This document shows positions 1 through 11,669 of a stretch of 64,000 nt of DNA, piece by piece; the first letter of the stretch is position 1, and each line of letters opens with the position of its first letter. The notes beneath the pieces were generated by a model. It saw nothing but the letters and a program-made list of their open reading frames with translations, did no database searches and was not told where the DNA came from. Location of the stretch: contig NZ_CP026167.1 in the NCBI RefSeq assembly GCF_002902985.1, forward strand, positions 1,736,001-1,800,000. The letters run 5' to 3'. This stretch comes from Leclercia sp. LSNIH1 (lineage in GTDB: Bacteria > Pseudomonadota > Gammaproteobacteria > Enterobacterales > Enterobacteriaceae). A program made the position numbers and the translations under genes.

Positions 1-855
1 CCGGGTTCCACGGTGAAACCGATGGTGGTGATGACCGCCCTGCAGCGCGGTATCGTCAATGAAAACACCGTGCTGAATACCGTGCCTTACCGCATCAACG
101 GTCACGAGATCAAAGACGTGGCGCGTTACAGCGAATTGACCCTCACCGGGGTTTTACAGAAGTCGAGTAACGTTGGTGTTTCTAAGCTGGCGTTAGCGAT
201 GCCGTCCTCAGCGTTAGTAGAAACTTACTCACGTTTTGGGCTGGGAAAGGCGACCAATTTGGGGTTGGTCGGAGAACGCAGTGGCTTATATCCTCAAAAA
301 CAACGGTGGTCTGACATAGAGAGGGCCACCTTCTCTTTCGGCTACGGGCTAATGGTAACGCCGTTACAGTTGGCGCGTGTCTATGCAACGATTGGCAGCT
401 ATGGCGTCTATCGCCCGCTCTCAATTACCAAAGTTGATCCCCCGGTTCCCGGTGAGCGTATCTTCCCGGAATCGATCGTCCGTACCGTCGTTCACATGAT
501 GGAAAGCGTGGCGCTGCCCGGCGGCGGCGGCGTGAAGGCGGCGATCAAAGGCTATCGCATCGCCATCAAAACCGGTACGGCGAAAAAAGTCGGGCCAGAT
601 GGCCGCTACATCAATAAATACATTGCATATACCGCAGGCGTTGCGCCTGCGAGTAATCCGCGTTTTGCGCTGGTGGTCGTCATCAACGATCCACAGGCGG
701 GTAAATACTACGGTGGCGCCGTTTCCGCGCCGGTCTTCGGTGCCATCATGGGCGGCGTACTGCGCACCATGAACATCGAGCCGGATGCGCTGGCAACGGG
801 CGAGAAAAGTGAATTTGTAATTAATCAAGACGAGGGAACAGGTGGCAGATCGTAA
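1..855 (+). CDS. ftsI: Peptidoglycan D,D-transpeptidase FtsI (PBP3), 3' part
   Basis: C-terminal part of penicillin-binding protein 3, the septum-specific transpeptidase that cross-links peptidoglycan in the periplasm at the divisome. The gene enters from the left edge already in frame (PGST before the first in-frame GTG at 13), so it is 5'-truncated by the window, not by mutation. The SxN active-site motif (Ser-Ser-Asn) is encoded at 163-171 and the KTG motif at 568-576; the catalytic SxxK serine lies outside the window. The end overlaps murE by 14 bases, as usual in the dcw cluster. A stretch at roughly 240-385 uses many rare codons (see findings). The identification is secure from near-identity to the enterobacterial protein. 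Confidence 0.97.
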   Translation, partial: PGSTVKPMVVMTALQRGIVNENTVLNTVPYRINGHEIKDVARYSELTLTGVLQKSSNVGVSKLALAMPSSALVETYSRFGLGKATNLGLVGERSGLYPQKQRWSDIERATFSFGYGLMVTPLQLARVYATIGSYGVYRPLSITKVDPPVPGERIFPESIVRTVVHMMESVALPGGGGVKAAIKGYRIAIKTGTAKKVGPDGRYINKYIAYTAGVAPASNPRFALVVVINDPQAGKYYGGAVSAPVFGAIMGGVLRTMNIEPDALATGEKSEFVINQDEGTGGRS

Positions 856-2329
856 TTTGCGCGACCTTCTTGCTCCGTGGGTAACAGGCTTACCTGCGAG
901 AGAACTGCGAGAGATGGTACTCGACAGCCGTGTGGCTGCCTCGGGCGATCTTTTTGTGGCAGTCGTAGGTCATCAGGCGGACGGGCGTCGCTATATCCCG
1001 CAGGCGATAGCGCAAGGTGTTGCTGCCATTATTGCTGAGGCAAAAGATGAGGCCACTGACGGTGAAATCCGTGAAATTCACGGCGTGCCGGTCATCTATC
1101 TCAGCCAGCTGAATGAACGTCTCTCTGCGCTGGCGGGACGTTTTTATAACGAACCTTCTGACCGGTTGCGTCTGGTTGGCGTGACCGGCACTAACGGTAA
1201 AACCACCACCACGCAGCTGATGGCGCAGTGGGCGCAACTGCTGGGTGAAACCAGCGCGGTAATGGGTACCGTGGGCAATGGTCTGCTGGGCAAAGTGAAC
1301 CCAACGGAAAATACCACCGGCTCTGCCGTTGACGTACAGCACGTGCTGGCCGGTCTGGCGGGGCAGGGTGCGACCTTTGCGGCGATGGAAGTCTCTTCTC
1401 ACGGGCTGGTACAGCACCGTGTCGCGGCGCTGAAATTTGCCGCCTCTGTGTTCACTAACCTGAGCCGGGATCACCTCGACTACCATGGCGACATGGAGAA
1501 CTACGAAGCGGCGAAATGGCAGCTCTATGCCACGCATCACTGCGGTCAGGCGATTATCAACGCCGATGACGAAGTGGGTCGCCGCTGGCTGGCTAAACTG
1601 CCGGATGCCGTTGCGGTCTCCATGGCCGATCGTATCAACCCGAACTGCCACGGCCGCTGGCTGAAGGCCACCGACGTGACCTATCACGATAGCGGCGCGA
1701 CCATTCGCTTTGCCTCGAGCTGGGGCGAGGGCGAAATCGAAAGCCGTCTGATGGGGGCGTTCAACGTCAGCAATCTTCTGCTGGCCCTCGCGACCCTGCT
1801 GGCGCTCGGCTATCCACTGGCGGAACTGCTCCGTACCTCCGCGCGCCTGCAGCCGGTTTGTGGCCGCATGGAAGTCTTCACCGCCCCAGGCAAACCGACG
1901 GTGGTGGTGGATTATGCCCACACGCCGGATGCGCTGGAGAAAGCGCTGGAAGCCGCGCGCCTGCACTGCGCCGGTAAACTGTGGTGCGTCTTTGGCTGCG
2001 GCGGCGATCGTGATAAAGGCAAACGTCCGCTGATGGGTGCCATTGCTGAACAGTTCGCGGATATCGCGGTCGTGACCGATGACAACCCGCGCACCGAAGA
2101 GCCGCGCGCCATCATCAACGACATTCTGGCCGGTATGCTGGATGCGGGCCGTGCCCGTGTGGTGGAAGGCCGCGCAGAAGCGGTGACCAACGCCATCATG
2201 CAGGCTAACGAGAACGATGTGGTGCTGCTGGCCGGTAAAGGCCACGAAGATTATCAGATTGTCGGCACCAACCGTCTGGATTACTCCGACCGTGTAACCG
2301 CGGCGCGTCTGCTGGGAGTGGTGGCATGA
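842..2329 (+). CDS. murE: UDP-MurNAc-L-Ala-D-Glu:meso-diaminopimelate ligase MurE
   Basis: Cytoplasmic Mur ligase that adds meso-diaminopimelate to UDP-MurNAc-L-Ala-D-Glu using ATP. The 495-residue product has the ATP-binding GTNGKTTTT loop from residue 116 and the DNPR motif near 414-417, which selects meso-DAP rather than lysine. The start is GTG at 842, inside the end of ftsI; it gives the family N-terminus [10 protein letters not shown] and the usual length. The stop overlaps the murF ATG by four bases (ATGA), implying translational coupling. Confidence 0.97.
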   Translation: MADRNLRDLLAPWVTGLPARELREMVLDSRVAASGDLFVAVVGHQADGRRYIPQAIAQGVAAIIAEAKDEATDGEIREIHGVPVIYLSQLNERLSALAGRFYNEPSDRLRLVGVTGTNGKTTTTQLMAQWAQLLGETSAVMGTVGNGLLGKVNPTENTTGSAVDVQHVLAGLAGQGATFAAMEVSSHGLVQHRVAALKFAASVFTNLSRDHLDYHGDMENYEAAKWQLYATHHCGQAIINADDEVGRRWLAKLPDAVAVSMADRINPNCHGRWLKATDVTYHDSGATIRFASSWGEGEIESRLMGAFNVSNLLLALATLLALGYPLAELLRTSARLQPVCGRMEVFTAPGKPTVVVDYAHTPDALEKALEAARLHCAGKLWCVFGCGGDRDKGKRPLMGAIAEQFADIAVVTDDNPRTEEPRAIINDILAGMLDAGRARVVEGRAEAVTNAIMQANENDVVLLAGKGHEDYQIVGTNRLDYSDRVTAARLLGVVA

Positions 2330-3684
2330 TCAGCGTAACGCTAAGCCAGCTTGCGACGATCCTGCGCGCAGACGTCAGCGGCGATGAGATGAGTTTCGAT
2401 GCGGTGACCACCGACACGCGTAAAATCACTCCCGGCTGCCTGTTTGTGGCGCTTAAGGGTGAGCGTTTCGATGCCCACGATTTCGCCGAACAGGCGAAAG
2501 CCGCCGGGGCAGGTGCGCTGCTGGTAAGCCGTAAACTGGATATCGACCTGCCGCAGGCGGTGGTAAAAGATACCCGTCTGGCGTTTGGTGAACTGGCGGC
2601 ATGGGTTCGCCAGCAGGTTCCGACGCGCGTTGTGGCGCTGACCGGCTCCTCTGGTAAAACGTCCGTTAAAGAGATGACGGCCGCCATCCTCACCCAGTGT
2701 GGCAATACCCTCTATACCGCAGGCAATCTGAACAACGATATTGGCGTACCGATGACGCTGCTGCGTCTGACCCGCGAGCATGAGTTTGCGGTAATCGAAC
2801 TCGGTGCCAATCACCAGGGTGAAATCGCCTGGACCGTTAGCCTGACGCAACCGGAAGCGGCGCTGGTGAATAACCTGGCGGCGGCGCACCTCGAAGGCTT
2901 CGGCTCGCTCGAAGGCGTGGCAAAAGCGAAGGGCGAGATCTACACCGGCCTGCCGGCCAACGGTATCGCCATTATGAATGCCGATAATAACGACTGGCTG
3001 AACTGGCAAAGTGTTATCGGGGATCGCAAAACCTGGCGCTTTTCGCCTAATGCCGCGAACAGCGACTTCACCGCCAACAACATTCACGTGACCTCTCACG
3101 GCACCGAATTTACGTTGCAGACCCCAACGGGGAATGTGGAGGTGCTGCTGCCTCTGCCGGGTCGCCACAACATCGCCAATGCCCTGGCGGCGAGTGCACT
3201 GGCGATGGCCGTCGGCGCGCCGCTGTCTGCTATCAAAAGCGGGCTGGCAAACCTGAAAGCCGTTCCCGGACGCCTGTTCCCGATCCCGCTGGCGGAAAAC
3301 AAACTGCTGCTGGACGACTCCTACAACGCCAACGTCGGCTCCATGACTGCCGCCGTACAGGTGCTGTCTGAGATGCCTGGCTATCGCGTGATGGTGGTTG
3401 GCGATATGGCCGAGCTGGGCGATGAAAGCGAAGCCTGCCACCAGCAAGTGGGTGAGGCGGCAAAAGCCTCCGGTATCGATCGCGTGTTAAGCGCGGGACA
3501 TCTCAGCAATTTTATCAGCCAGGCCAGCGGCGTCGGTGAGCATTTTGCCGATAAAGCGGCGTTGATCGCTCGCCTTAAGGCACTGGTTGCAGAACAACAA
3601 ATTGTGACAGTTTTAGTGAAAGGTTCACGCAGTGCCGCCATGGAAGAGGTCGTGCACGCTTTACAGGAGAACAGGACATGTTAG
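2326..3684 (+). CDS. murF: UDP-MurNAc-tripeptide:D-alanyl-D-alanine ligase MurF
   Basis: Last cytoplasmic Mur ligase. It attaches the D-Ala-D-Ala dipeptide made by Ddl to the UDP-MurNAc-tripeptide. The product is 452 residues, the E. coli length, with the Walker-type GSSGKT loop at 107-112 and the central ligase and C-terminal domains in normal order. It overlaps murE by four bases and mraY by seven, consistent with one polycistronic message. Confidence 0.97.
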   Translation: MISVTLSQLATILRADVSGDEMSFDAVTTDTRKITPGCLFVALKGERFDAHDFAEQAKAAGAGALLVSRKLDIDLPQAVVKDTRLAFGELAAWVRQQVPTRVVALTGSSGKTSVKEMTAAILTQCGNTLYTAGNLNNDIGVPMTLLRLTREHEFAVIELGANHQGEIAWTVSLTQPEAALVNNLAAAHLEGFGSLEGVAKAKGEIYTGLPANGIAIMNADNNDWLNWQSVIGDRKTWRFSPNAANSDFTANNIHVTSHGTEFTLQTPTGNVEVLLPLPGRHNIANALAASALAMAVGAPLSAIKSGLANLKAVPGRLFPIPLAENKLLLDDSYNANVGSMTAAVQVLSEMPGYRVMVVGDMAELGDESEACHQQVGEAAKASGIDRVLSAGHLSNFISQASGVGEHFADKAALIARLKALVAEQQIVTVLVKGSRSAAMEEVVHALQENRTC

Positions 3685-4760
3685 TTTGGCTGGCCGAGCA
3701 TTTGGTCAAATATTATTCCGGCTTTAACGTCTTTTCCTATCTGACGTTTCGCGCCATCGTCAGCCTGCTGACTGCGCTGTTCATCTCATTGTGGATGGGT
3801 CCGCGCATGATTGCCCGTCTGCAAAAACTCTCTTTCGGCCAGGTCGTGCGTAACGACGGTCCGGAATCACACTTCAGTAAACGCGGTACGCCGACCATGG
3901 GCGGCATTATGATCCTCACCGCGATTGTGGTGTCGGTGCTGCTGTGGGCTTACCCGTCAAACCCGTACGTCTGGTGCGTGCTGGTGGTACTGGTGGGGTA
4001 CGGGATTATCGGTTTTGTTGATGACTACCGCAAAGTGGTGCGTAAAGACACCAAAGGTCTGATCGCCCGCTGGAAATATTTCTGGATGTCGGTGATTGCA
4101 CTGGGCGTGGCCTTCGCGCTCTATCTGGCAGGAAAAGACACCCCGGCCACCGAGCTGGTGGTGCCGTTCTTTAAAGATGTCATGCCGCAGCTGGGCCTGT
4201 TCTACATCCTCTTGTCCTACTTTGTGATTGTCGGTACCGGCAATGCCGTCAACCTGACCGACGGCCTGGATGGCCTGGCCATTATGCCAACCGTCTTTGT
4301 CGCAGCGGGCTTTGCTCTGGTGGCGTGGGCGAGCGGCAACATGAACTTCGCCAGCTATCTGCATATTCCTTATCTGCGTCACGCCGGTGAGCTGGTGATC
4401 GTCTGCACGGCGATTGTCGGCGCAGGTTTAGGCTTCCTGTGGTTCAACACCTACCCGGCGCAGGTCTTTATGGGGGACGTCGGTTCTCTGGCACTGGGCG
4501 GCGCGCTGGGCATTATCGCCGTGCTGCTGCGCCAGGAGTTCCTGCTGGTGATCATGGGCGGTGTGTTCGTGGTTGAAACCCTGTCGGTGATCCTGCAGGT
4601 AGGCTCCTTCAAGCTGCGCGGTCAGCGCATCTTCCGGATGGCACCTATCCATCACCACTATGAACTGAAAGGCTGGCCGGAACCGCGCGTCATCGTGCGC
4701 TTCTGGATTATTTCGCTGATGCTGGTGCTGATTGGCCTGGCAACGCTGAAGGTACGTTAA
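3678..4760 (+). CDS. mraY: Phospho-MurNAc-pentapeptide transferase MraY
   Basis: Integral membrane enzyme that transfers phospho-MurNAc-pentapeptide from UDP to undecaprenyl phosphate, making lipid I. The 360-residue protein shows about ten hydrophobic segments and the conserved aspartate-rich loops FVDDYRK (about 114-120) and [10 protein letters not shown] (about 191-200), plus the basic-histidine MAPIHHHYE motif near residue 320. Overlap with murF and a two-base gap to murD keep it inside the operon. Confidence 0.97.
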   Translation: MLVWLAEHLVKYYSGFNVFSYLTFRAIVSLLTALFISLWMGPRMIARLQKLSFGQVVRNDGPESHFSKRGTPTMGGIMILTAIVVSVLLWAYPSNPYVWCVLVVLVGYGIIGFVDDYRKVVRKDTKGLIARWKYFWMSVIALGVAFALYLAGKDTPATELVVPFFKDVMPQLGLFYILLSYFVIVGTGNAVNLTDGLDGLAIMPTVFVAAGFALVAWASGNMNFASYLHIPYLRHAGELVIVCTAIVGAGLGFLWFNTYPAQVFMGDVGSLALGGALGIIAVLLRQEFLLVIMGGVFVVETLSVILQVGSFKLRGQRIFRMAPIHHHYELKGWPEPRVIVRFWIISLMLVLIGLATLKVR

Positions 4761-4762
4761 TC

Positions 4763-6079
4763 ATGGCAGATTACCAGGGTAAAAAAGTCGTTATCATCGG
4801 GTTAGGCTTAACCGGCCTCTCCTGCGTGGACTTTTTCCTCGCGCGGGGCGTGACGCCGCGTGTGATGGACACGCGTGTCTCTCCGCCTGGTCTGGATAAA
4901 CTGCCGGAACAGGTTGAACGCCACCTTGGTGGTCTGAATGATGACTGGCTGCTGGCAGCCGATCTGATTGTGGCCAGCCCCGGTATGGCGCTGGCGCACC
5001 CTTCACTGAGCGCCGCGGCCGATGCGGGCGTTGAGATTGTCGGTGATATCGAGCTGTTCTGCCGTGAAGCGCAGGCGCCTGTTATCGCCATTACCGGCTC
5101 TAACGGAAAAAGCACCGTCACCACCCTGGTGGGTGAGATGGCGAAAGCGGCGGGCAAAAATGTCGGCGTTGGCGGCAACATTGGTTTGCCGGCGCTGATG
5201 CTGCTGGACAAAGGCTGCGAGCTGTACGTACTGGAACTCTCCAGCTTCCAGCTGGAGACCACCTCCAGCCTGCATGCAGCCGCGGCCACGATCCTGAACG
5301 TGACCGAAGATCATATGGACAGGTATCCGTTTGGTCTGCAGCAGTATCGCGCAGCCAAACTGCGTATTTACGAAAATGCGAAAGTCTGCGTCGTTAACGC
5401 CGATGATGCCCTGACCATGCCAGTACGCGGCGCTGATGACCGCTGCATCAGTTTTGGTATCACCATGGGTGATTATCATCTGAACCGGCAGTTGGGTGAA
5501 ACCTGGCTGCGGGTGAAAGGTGAGAAAGTGCTGAACGTGAAGGAGATGAAGCTTTCCGGTCAGCATAACTACACCAATGCGCTGGCGGCGCTGGCGCTGG
5601 CGGATGCCGTCGGTCTTCCACGTTCCTCCAGCCTGCAGGCGTTAACCACCTTTACCGGACTGGCGCACCGTTTCCAGCTGGCGCTGGAGAATAACGGGGT
5701 ACGCTGGATCAATGATTCCAAAGCCACCAACGTCGGCAGCACCGAAGCGGCGCTGAACGGCCTGCACGTCGACGGCACTCTGCATCTGCTGCTGGGTGGC
5801 GACGGTAAATCTGCCGATTTCACCTCCCTGAAGCAGTATCTCTCCGGCGATAACATCCGTCTCTACTGCTTTGGTCGTGACGGCAGGGAACTGGCTGAAC
5901 TGCGTCCTGAGATTGCCGAGCAGACCGAAACCATGGAACAGGCAATGCGCCTGATTGCCCCTCGCGTGAAGCCGGGCGATATGGTGCTGCTCTCTCCGGC
6001 CTGCGCCAGCCTCGATCAGTTTAAGAATTTCGAACAGCGGGGCGATCTCTTTACCCGCCTGGCGAAGGAGTTAGGCTGA
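4763..6079 (+). CDS. murD: UDP-MurNAc-L-alanine:D-glutamate ligase MurD
   Basis: Cytoplasmic ligase that adds D-glutamate to UDP-MurNAc-L-Ala. The 438-residue product has an N-terminal Rossmann-like UDP-binding domain ([10 protein letters not shown] near residue 9), the ATP loop GSNGKST at 112-118, and the C-terminal domain ending with a conserved [10 protein letters not shown] segment. Its TGATG junction with ftsW at 6078-6081 is typical of coupled dcw genes. Confidence 0.97.
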   Translation: MADYQGKKVVIIGLGLTGLSCVDFFLARGVTPRVMDTRVSPPGLDKLPEQVERHLGGLNDDWLLAADLIVASPGMALAHPSLSAAADAGVEIVGDIELFCREAQAPVIAITGSNGKSTVTTLVGEMAKAAGKNVGVGGNIGLPALMLLDKGCELYVLELSSFQLETTSSLHAAAATILNVTEDHMDRYPFGLQQYRAAKLRIYENAKVCVVNADDALTMPVRGADDRCISFGITMGDYHLNRQLGETWLRVKGEKVLNVKEMKLSGQHNYTNALAALALADAVGLPRSSSLQALTTFTGLAHRFQLALENNGVRWINDSKATNVGSTEAALNGLHVDGTLHLLLGGDGKSADFTSLKQYLSGDNIRLYCFGRDGRELAELRPEIAEQTETMEQAMRLIAPRVKPGDMVLLSPACASLDQFKNFEQRGDLFTRLAKELG

Positions 6080-7323
6080 TGCGTTTCTCTCTCCCTCGCC
6101 CAAAAATGCCGCGCCTGCCAGGATTTGGCATCCTGGTCTGGATCTCGTCGGCATTAAAAGGCTGGGTCATGGGCTCCCGGGATAAAGACTCCGATAGCCT
6201 GGTGATGTACGACCGCATGCTGCTCTGGCTCACGCTGGGGCTGGCGGCGATTGGTTTTATTATGGTGACCTCGGCATCGATGCCTGTCGGGCAACGACTG
6301 GCGAACGATCCTTTCCTGTTTGCCAAGCGTGATGGGCTCTACATCATCCTGGCGTTCTGTCTGGCAATGGTGACGTTACGCCTGCCGATGGCGTTCTGGC
6401 AGCGCCACAGTACCGCCATGCTCATCGCCTCGATCGTGATGCTGCTGATCGTGCTGGTGGTCGGGAGCTCGGTGAACGGGGCATCGCGCTGGATTGCTTT
6501 TGGCCCGCTGCGTATTCAGCCGGCGGAATTTACCAAGCTGTCGCTCTTCTGCTATCTCGCCAACTACCTGGTGCGTAAGGTGGATGAGGTGCGTAACAAC
6601 CTGCGCGGCTTCTTAAAACCGATGGGCGTAATTCTGGTGCTGGCGGTACTGCTGCTGGCCCAGCCGGACCTCGGTACCGTGGTGGTACTGTTCGTCACCA
6701 CGCTGGCGATGCTGTTCCTGGCGGGGGCGAAACTGTGGCAGTTCATCGCCATCATCGGGATGGGGATCTCCGCGGTCGTGCTGCTGATCCTCGCCGAGCC
6801 GTATCGTATCCGCCGCGTGACCTCTTTCTGGAACCCCTGGGAAGATCCGTTCGGCAGCGGTTATCAGCTGACACAGTCGCTGATGGCGTTTGGCCGCGGT
6901 GAAATGTGGGGCCAGGGGCTGGGGAACTCGGTCCAGAAACTGGAATATTTACCCGAAGCGCATACCGACTTCATCTTCTCCATTATTGGGGAAGAACTGG
7001 GTTATATCGGTGTGGTATTAGCGCTATTAATGGTATTCTTCGTCGCTTTCCGTGCGATGTCGATTGGCCGAAAAGCGCTGGTTATCGATCACCGTTTTTC
7101 AGGCTTTTTAGCCTGCTCAATCGGGATCTGGTTTAGCTTCCAGGCGCTGGTTAACGTAGGTGCCGCAGCAGGTATGCTGCCAACCAAAGGTCTGACGTTG
7201 CCGTTAATCAGTTACGGTGGTTCGAGTCTGTTGATCATGTCGACCGCCATTATGTTCTTGTTACGCATAGATTATGAAACGCGTCTGGAAAATGCCCAGG
7301 CGTTTACACGAGGTTCACGATGA
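6079..7323 (+). CDS. ftsW: SEDS-family peptidoglycan glycosyltransferase FtsW
   Basis: Polytopic SEDS protein of the divisome. With FtsI it forms the septal glycosyltransferase/transpeptidase pair. The 414-residue sequence has about ten membrane helices, a cytoplasmic N-terminus of about 45 residues, and the SEDS signature near the C-terminus ([10 protein letters not shown]). The periplasmic catalytic aspartate is likely in the [10 protein letters not shown] segment, as in the family. It overlaps murG by four bases (ATGA). Confidence 0.96.
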   Translation: MRFSLPRPKMPRLPGFGILVWISSALKGWVMGSRDKDSDSLVMYDRMLLWLTLGLAAIGFIMVTSASMPVGQRLANDPFLFAKRDGLYIILAFCLAMVTLRLPMAFWQRHSTAMLIASIVMLLIVLVVGSSVNGASRWIAFGPLRIQPAEFTKLSLFCYLANYLVRKVDEVRNNLRGFLKPMGVILVLAVLLLAQPDLGTVVVLFVTTLAMLFLAGAKLWQFIAIIGMGISAVVLLILAEPYRIRRVTSFWNPWEDPFGSGYQLTQSLMAFGRGEMWGQGLGNSVQKLEYLPEAHTDFIFSIIGEELGYIGVVLALLMVFFVAFRAMSIGRKALVIDHRFSGFLACSIGIWFSFQALVNVGAAAGMLPTKGLTLPLISYGGSSLLIMSTAIMFLLRIDYETRLENAQAFTRGSR

Positions 7324-8384
7324 ATCAACCGAAGCGGTTAATGGTGATGGCGGGCGGTACTGGCGGGCATGTGTTCCCCGGGCTCGCGGTTGCGCACCAT
7401 TTAATGGATCAGGGCTGGCAGGTACGCTGGCTGGGAACCGCCGACCGCATGGAGGCCGATCTGGTGCCGAAGCACGGGATTGAGATCGACTTTATTCGTA
7501 TTTCTGGCCTGCGCGGCAAGGGGATCAAAGCGTTGCTGCTGGCGCCGGTGCGTATTTTCAACGCCTGGTGTCAGGCGCGGGCGATCATGAAGCGTTTTAA
7601 GCCGGACGTGGTGCTGGGGATGGGCGGTTATGTCTCCGGCCCAGGCGGACTGGCGGCGTGGTCGCTCGGTATTCCGGTTGTGCTTCACGAGCAGAACGGT
7701 ATCGCGGGCCTCACCAATAAATGGCTGGCGAAAATTGCCAGCAAAGTGATGCAGGCTTTTCCAGGGGCATTCCCGAAAGCCGACGTGGTAGGCAACCCGG
7801 TGCGTGTTGACGTGCTGGCCCTGCCGTTGCCGCAGGAGCGACTCGTTGGCCGTGAAGGGCCGGTGCGGGTGCTGGTCGTGGGCGGCTCACAGGGCGCGCG
7901 CGTGCTGAACCAGACCCTGCCGCAGGTGGCGGCGAAGCTCGGCAGCGCGGTGACCATCTGGCATCAAAGCGGAAAAGGCGCGCAGCAAACGGTAGAGCAA
8001 GCTTATGCCGAAGCCGGACAGCCGCAGCATAAAGTGACCGAATTTATCGACGACATGGCGGCGGCGTATGCCTGGGCCGATGTCGTGGTCTGCCGCTCCG
8101 GCGCGCTGACGGTGAGCGAGATCGCCGCCGCTGGCTTGCCGGCGCTGTTTGTGCCGTTCCAGCACAAAGACCGTCAGCAGTACTGGAATGCGCTGCCGCT
8201 TGAAAAAGCCGGTGCCGCGAAAATTTTTGAACAGCCGCAGTTTACCGCCGACGCGGTCGCCACCACCCTGGCGGGCTGGGACCGGGAGACATTGCTGGCG
8301 ATGGCGCAGCACGCACGTGCCGCCGCGATCCCGGATGCAACGGAGCGGGTGGCGAAAGAAGTGAGCCTGGCAGCCCAGGCGTAA
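7320..8384 (+). CDS. murG: UDP-GlcNAc:lipid I N-acetylglucosaminyltransferase MurG
   Basis: Peripheral inner-membrane GT-B glycosyltransferase that converts lipid I to lipid II. The 354-residue protein has the N-terminal glycine-rich GGTGGH motif at 12-17, a second glycine loop (GGSQGAR) at the start of the donor domain, and the [10 protein letters not shown] segment for UDP-GlcNAc binding. Unlike its neighbours it is followed by a 59-base gap containing a terminator-like hairpin before murC (see the separate entry). Confidence 0.97.
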   Translation: MNQPKRLMVMAGGTGGHVFPGLAVAHHLMDQGWQVRWLGTADRMEADLVPKHGIEIDFIRISGLRGKGIKALLLAPVRIFNAWCQARAIMKRFKPDVVLGMGGYVSGPGGLAAWSLGIPVVLHEQNGIAGLTNKWLAKIASKVMQAFPGAFPKADVVGNPVRVDVLALPLPQERLVGREGPVRVLVVGGSQGARVLNQTLPQVAAKLGSAVTIWHQSGKGAQQTVEQAYAEAGQPQHKVTEFIDDMAAAYAWADVVVCRSGALTVSEIAAAGLPALFVPFQHKDRQQYWNALPLEKAGAAKIFEQPQFTADAVATTLAGWDRETLLAMAQHARAAAIPDATERVAKEVSLAAQA

Positions 8385-8389
8385 CCCTC

Positions 8390-8419
8390 GCAGCGCGTGT
8401 TGCGCTGCACGATTTTTTT
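8390..8419 (+). terminator. Terminator-like hairpin between murG and murC
   Basis: A perfect 7-bp GC-rich inverted repeat, GCAGCGC-N5-GCGCTGC (8390-8408), is followed after four bases by seven consecutive T (8413-8419). The shape is that of an intrinsic terminator, though the stem-to-T gap is longer than ideal. It sits six bases after the murG stop and 25 bases before the murC ATG. If active it would be a partial terminator or attenuator inside the essential cluster. Confidence 0.5.
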
Positions 8420-8443
8420 GAAGTAGTCGATGGCGTTTAGAGA

Positions 8444-9919
8444 ATGAATACACAACAACTGGCGAAACTGCGTTCAATCGTGCCCGAGATGCGTCGCGTC
8501 CGGCACATTCACTTTGTTGGCATCGGCGGCGCCGGTATGGGCGGTATTGCCGAGGTGCTGGCGAATGAAGGCTACCAGATCAGCGGGTCCGATCTGGCGC
8601 CGAACCCTGTTACGCAACAGTTGGCGTCGCTGGGTGCGACCATCTATTTTAATCACCGTCCGGAAAATGTGCTGGATGCGAGCGTGGTCGTGGTCTCCAG
8701 CGCCATTCCCGCCGATAACCCGGAAATCGTTGCCGCACATGAAGCGCGTATCCCGGTGATCCGCCGCGCGGAGATGCTGGCCGAGCTGATGCGTTTTCGT
8801 CACGGTATTGCCATTGCCGGTACGCACGGTAAAACCACCACCACGGCGATGGTCTCCAGTATTTATGCCGAAGCGGGTCTCGATCCGACCTTCGTGAACG
8901 GCGGCCTGGTCAAAGCGGCGGGCGTGCATGCTCGCCTGGGGCACAGCCGTTATCTCATCGCGGAAGCGGATGAGAGTGACGCCTCGTTCCTGCATTTGCA
9001 GCCGATGGTGGCGATTGTGACCAACATCGAAGCCGACCATATGGATACCTACCAGGGCGACTTCGAAAATTTAAAGCAAACCTTTATAAACTTTTTGCAC
9101 AACCTGCCGTTTTATGGACGTGCGGTCATGTGCGTTGACGATCCGGTGATCCGCGAGCTGCTGCCGCGTGTCGGACGTCAGATCACCACATACGGTTTCA
9201 GCGAAGATGCTGATGTCCGCATAGAGAGCTTCAAACAGATTGGTGCGCAGGGTCATTTCACCCTGGCACGTCAGGATAAAGAGCTGCTGCATGTGACGCT
9301 TAACGCGCCAGGACGTCATAACGCCCTTAACGCTGCGGCAGCCGTTGCGGTCGCCACAGAGGAAGGCATTGACGACGAGGCGATTCTGCGGGCCCTGGAA
9401 AGCTTCCAGGGAACCGGGCGCCGTTTTGATTTCCTCGGCGAGTTTCCGCTGGAGGGGGTTAACGGCAAAAGCGGCACCGCGATGCTGGTGGATGACTACG
9501 GACACCACCCGACAGAAGTGGATGCCACGATCAAAGCGGCGCGCGCGGGCTGGCCGGACAAAAATCTGGTTATGCTGTTCCAGCCACACCGTTACACCCG
9601 TACCCGTGACCTGTACGATGATTTCGCGAATGTGCTCTCGCAGGTTGATACGTTGCTGATGCTCGAAGTGTACTCAGCGGGTGAGGCGGCCATTCCGGGT
9701 GCCGACAGCCGTTCGCTGTGCCGTACCATTCGTGGGCGCGGCAAGGTCGACCCGATTCTGGTCTCCGATCATGCACAGGCGGCAGCCATGCTTGCCCCAG
9801 TGTTGACCGGCAATGATTTGATTCTGGTGCAGGGGGCAGGAAATATCGGCAAAATCGCCCGTACACTGGCCGAAATCAAACTTAAGCCGCAAATTTCGGA
9901 GGAAGAGCATCATGGCTGA
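8444..9919 (+). CDS. murC: UDP-N-acetylmuramate:L-alanine ligase MurC
   Basis: First amino-acid-adding Mur ligase (L-Ala onto UDP-MurNAc), cytoplasmic. The 491-residue protein carries the N-terminal GIGGAGM nucleotide-sugar loop at 26-32, the ATP loop GTHGKT at 126-131, and the Mur-ligase C-terminal domain. Its ATG at 8444 gives the family N-terminus, but the sequence before it (GCGTTTAGAGA) is a weak SD site. The 3' end overlaps ddlB by eight bases. Confidence 0.97.
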   Translation: MNTQQLAKLRSIVPEMRRVRHIHFVGIGGAGMGGIAEVLANEGYQISGSDLAPNPVTQQLASLGATIYFNHRPENVLDASVVVVSSAIPADNPEIVAAHEARIPVIRRAEMLAELMRFRHGIAIAGTHGKTTTTAMVSSIYAEAGLDPTFVNGGLVKAAGVHARLGHSRYLIAEADESDASFLHLQPMVAIVTNIEADHMDTYQGDFENLKQTFINFLHNLPFYGRAVMCVDDPVIRELLPRVGRQITTYGFSEDADVRIESFKQIGAQGHFTLARQDKELLHVTLNAPGRHNALNAAAAVAVATEEGIDDEAILRALESFQGTGRRFDFLGEFPLEGVNGKSGTAMLVDDYGHHPTEVDATIKAARAGWPDKNLVMLFQPHRYTRTRDLYDDFANVLSQVDTLLMLEVYSAGEAAIPGADSRSLCRTIRGRGKVDPILVSDHAQAAAMLAPVLTGNDLILVQGAGNIGKIARTLAEIKLKPQISEEEHHG

Positions 9920-10832
9920 TAAGATTGCGGTCCTCGCTGGCGGCACCTCGGCTGAGCGCGAGGTCTCCCTGAACTCTGGCGCCGCGGTGTTGGCCGGGTT
10001 GCGGGAAGGCGACGTTGATGCGCACCTGGTCGATCCGAAAGAGATCGACGTGACGCGCCTGAAAGAGATGGGTTTTGACAAAGTGTTTATCGCGCTGCAC
10101 GGTCGCGGCGGTGAAGACGGCACGTTGCAGGGCTTGCTGGATATCATTGGCCTGCCTTATACCGGCAGCGGCGTGATGGCGTCGGCCATCTCTATGGACA
10201 AACTGCGCAGCAAGCTGCTCTGGCAGGGCGCCGGGTTACCGGTTGCGCCTTGGGTGGCACTGACACGCCGTGAATTTGAGCAGGGCCTTGACGCCAGCGT
10301 CACTGAACGTATTGCAGCGCTGGGATTGCCAGTGATTGTGAAACCCAGCCGTGAAGGCTCAAGCGTAGGAATGTCTAAAGTAGACGAAGCAGGCGATATA
10401 TCATCTGCATTAGCGCTGGCATTTCAACATGATGAAGAAGTTCTGGTTGAAAAATGGCTAAGCGGACCGGAATTTACCGTTGCGATGCTCGGGGAAGAAA
10501 TTTTACCGTCAATTCGTATCCAACCTGCCGGAACCTTCTATGATTATGAGGCGAAGTATCTCTCTGATGAGACGCAATATTTCTGCCCAAGTGGTCTGGA
10601 TGCCGGGCGTGAAGCATTATTAAGCGCTCTGGTGCTAAAAGCCTGGCATGTTCTTGGCTGCCGTGGTTGGGGAAGAATCGACGTCATGCAGGATAGCGAC
10701 GGGCAATTTTATCTGCTGGAAGCCAATACCTCACCGGGTATGACCAGCCACAGTCTGGTGCCGATGGCGGCTCGCCAGGCGGGAATGAGCTTCTCGCAGC
10801 TGGTGGTCCGCATTCTGGATCAGGCGGGCTGA
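9912..10832 (+). CDS. ddlB: D-alanine--D-alanine ligase DdlB
   Basis: ATP-grasp ligase that makes D-Ala-D-Ala for MurF. The 306-residue product has the N-terminal [11 protein letters not shown] segment with Glu15, the serine loop [10 protein letters not shown] near residue 145-155, and the ATP/Mg-binding [10 protein letters not shown] near the C-terminus. A strong SD (GGAGGAAG at about 9899-9906) precedes the ATG. The second half, about 10365-10685, is visibly more AT-rich than its neighbours and uses rare codons (ATA, CTA, AGA). E. coli ftsQAZ promoters are known to lie in this gene. Confidence 0.96.
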   Translation: MADKIAVLAGGTSAEREVSLNSGAAVLAGLREGDVDAHLVDPKEIDVTRLKEMGFDKVFIALHGRGGEDGTLQGLLDIIGLPYTGSGVMASAISMDKLRSKLLWQGAGLPVAPWVALTRREFEQGLDASVTERIAALGLPVIVKPSREGSSVGMSKVDEAGDISSALALAFQHDEEVLVEKWLSGPEFTVAMLGEEILPSIRIQPAGTFYDYEAKYLSDETQYFCPSGLDAGREALLSALVLKAWHVLGCRGWGRIDVMQDSDGQFYLLEANTSPGMTSHSLVPMAARQAGMSFSQLVVRILDQAG

Positions 10833-10833
10833 T

Positions 10834-11667
10834 ATGTCTCAGGCTGCGCTGAACACGCGAAACCGCGACGAGGAAGAAGAATATACTTCCCGGCGGAGTA
10901 ATGGAACGCGTCTTGCAGGGATTACCTTCCTGCTCGCCGTGCTGTGTACTGTGTTTGTTAGCGGCTGGATGGTGCTCGGCTGGATGGAAGATGCACAACG
11001 TCTGCCTCTGTCGAAACTGGTGGTAACGGGTGACCGTCACTACACGCGTAATGATGATATCCGTCAGTCGATCCTGGCATTGGGATCGCCTGGCACCTTC
11101 ATGACGCAGGATGTGAACATTATTCAGAGTCAGATTGAGCGCCTGCCGTGGATTAAACAGGCAAGCGTCAGAAAGCAATGGCCTGATGAATTGAAGATTC
11201 ATCTGGTTGAATATGTACCCATTGCGCGTTGGAATGATCAGCATATGGTTGACGTAGAGGGAGTTTCTTTCAGCGTCCCGGCCGATCGTGTCAGCAAGCA
11301 AAATTTACCTATGTTATATGGGCCGGAAGGCAGCGAAAACGAAGTGCTGGAAGGTTTTCGTAGCATGGGGAAGGTGCTGGCTAAGGATCGTTTTACCCTG
11401 AAACAGGCTGCAATGACGGCGCGTCGTTCCTGGCAGTTGACGCTGACGAACGATATTAAGCTGAACCTGGGGCGGGGTGACACGATGAAGCGTCTGGAAC
11501 GTTTTGTAGAACTCTATCCCGTTCTGCAGCAGCAGGCGCAGGCTGAAGGCAAAAGGATTAGCTACGTTGATTTGCGCTATGACTCAGGCGCATCGGTCGG
11601 GTGGACCCCGGCCCCGGTTGAGGAACCTAATCAGCAACAGAATCAGGCTCAGGTACAGGCAGAATAA
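10834..11667 (+). CDS. ftsQ: Cell division protein FtsQ
   Basis: Bitopic divisome protein that forms the FtsQ-FtsB-FtsL complex and links early and late division proteins. The 277-residue sequence has a charged cytoplasmic N-terminus of about 25 residues, one membrane segment at about 27-50, a periplasmic POTRA domain (about 57-126, starting [10 protein letters not shown]) and a beta domain. It starts one base after the ddlB stop and ends two bases before ftsA. Confidence 0.96.
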   Translation: MSQAALNTRNRDEEEEYTSRRSNGTRLAGITFLLAVLCTVFVSGWMVLGWMEDAQRLPLSKLVVTGDRHYTRNDDIRQSILALGSPGTFMTQDVNIIQSQIERLPWIKQASVRKQWPDELKIHLVEYVPIARWNDQHMVDVEGVSFSVPADRVSKQNLPMLYGPEGSENEVLEGFRSMGKVLAKDRFTLKQAAMTARRSWQLTLTNDIKLNLGRGDTMKRLERFVELYPVLQQQAQAEGKRISYVDLRYDSGASVGWTPAPVEEPNQQQNQAQVQAE

Positions 11668-11669
11668 CA

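Noticed and set aside
890..2245. 451-codon minus-strand frame opposite murE
   Set aside because: Shadow frame with low-complexity, Arg/His/Gln-rich composition and no SD; murE is certain.
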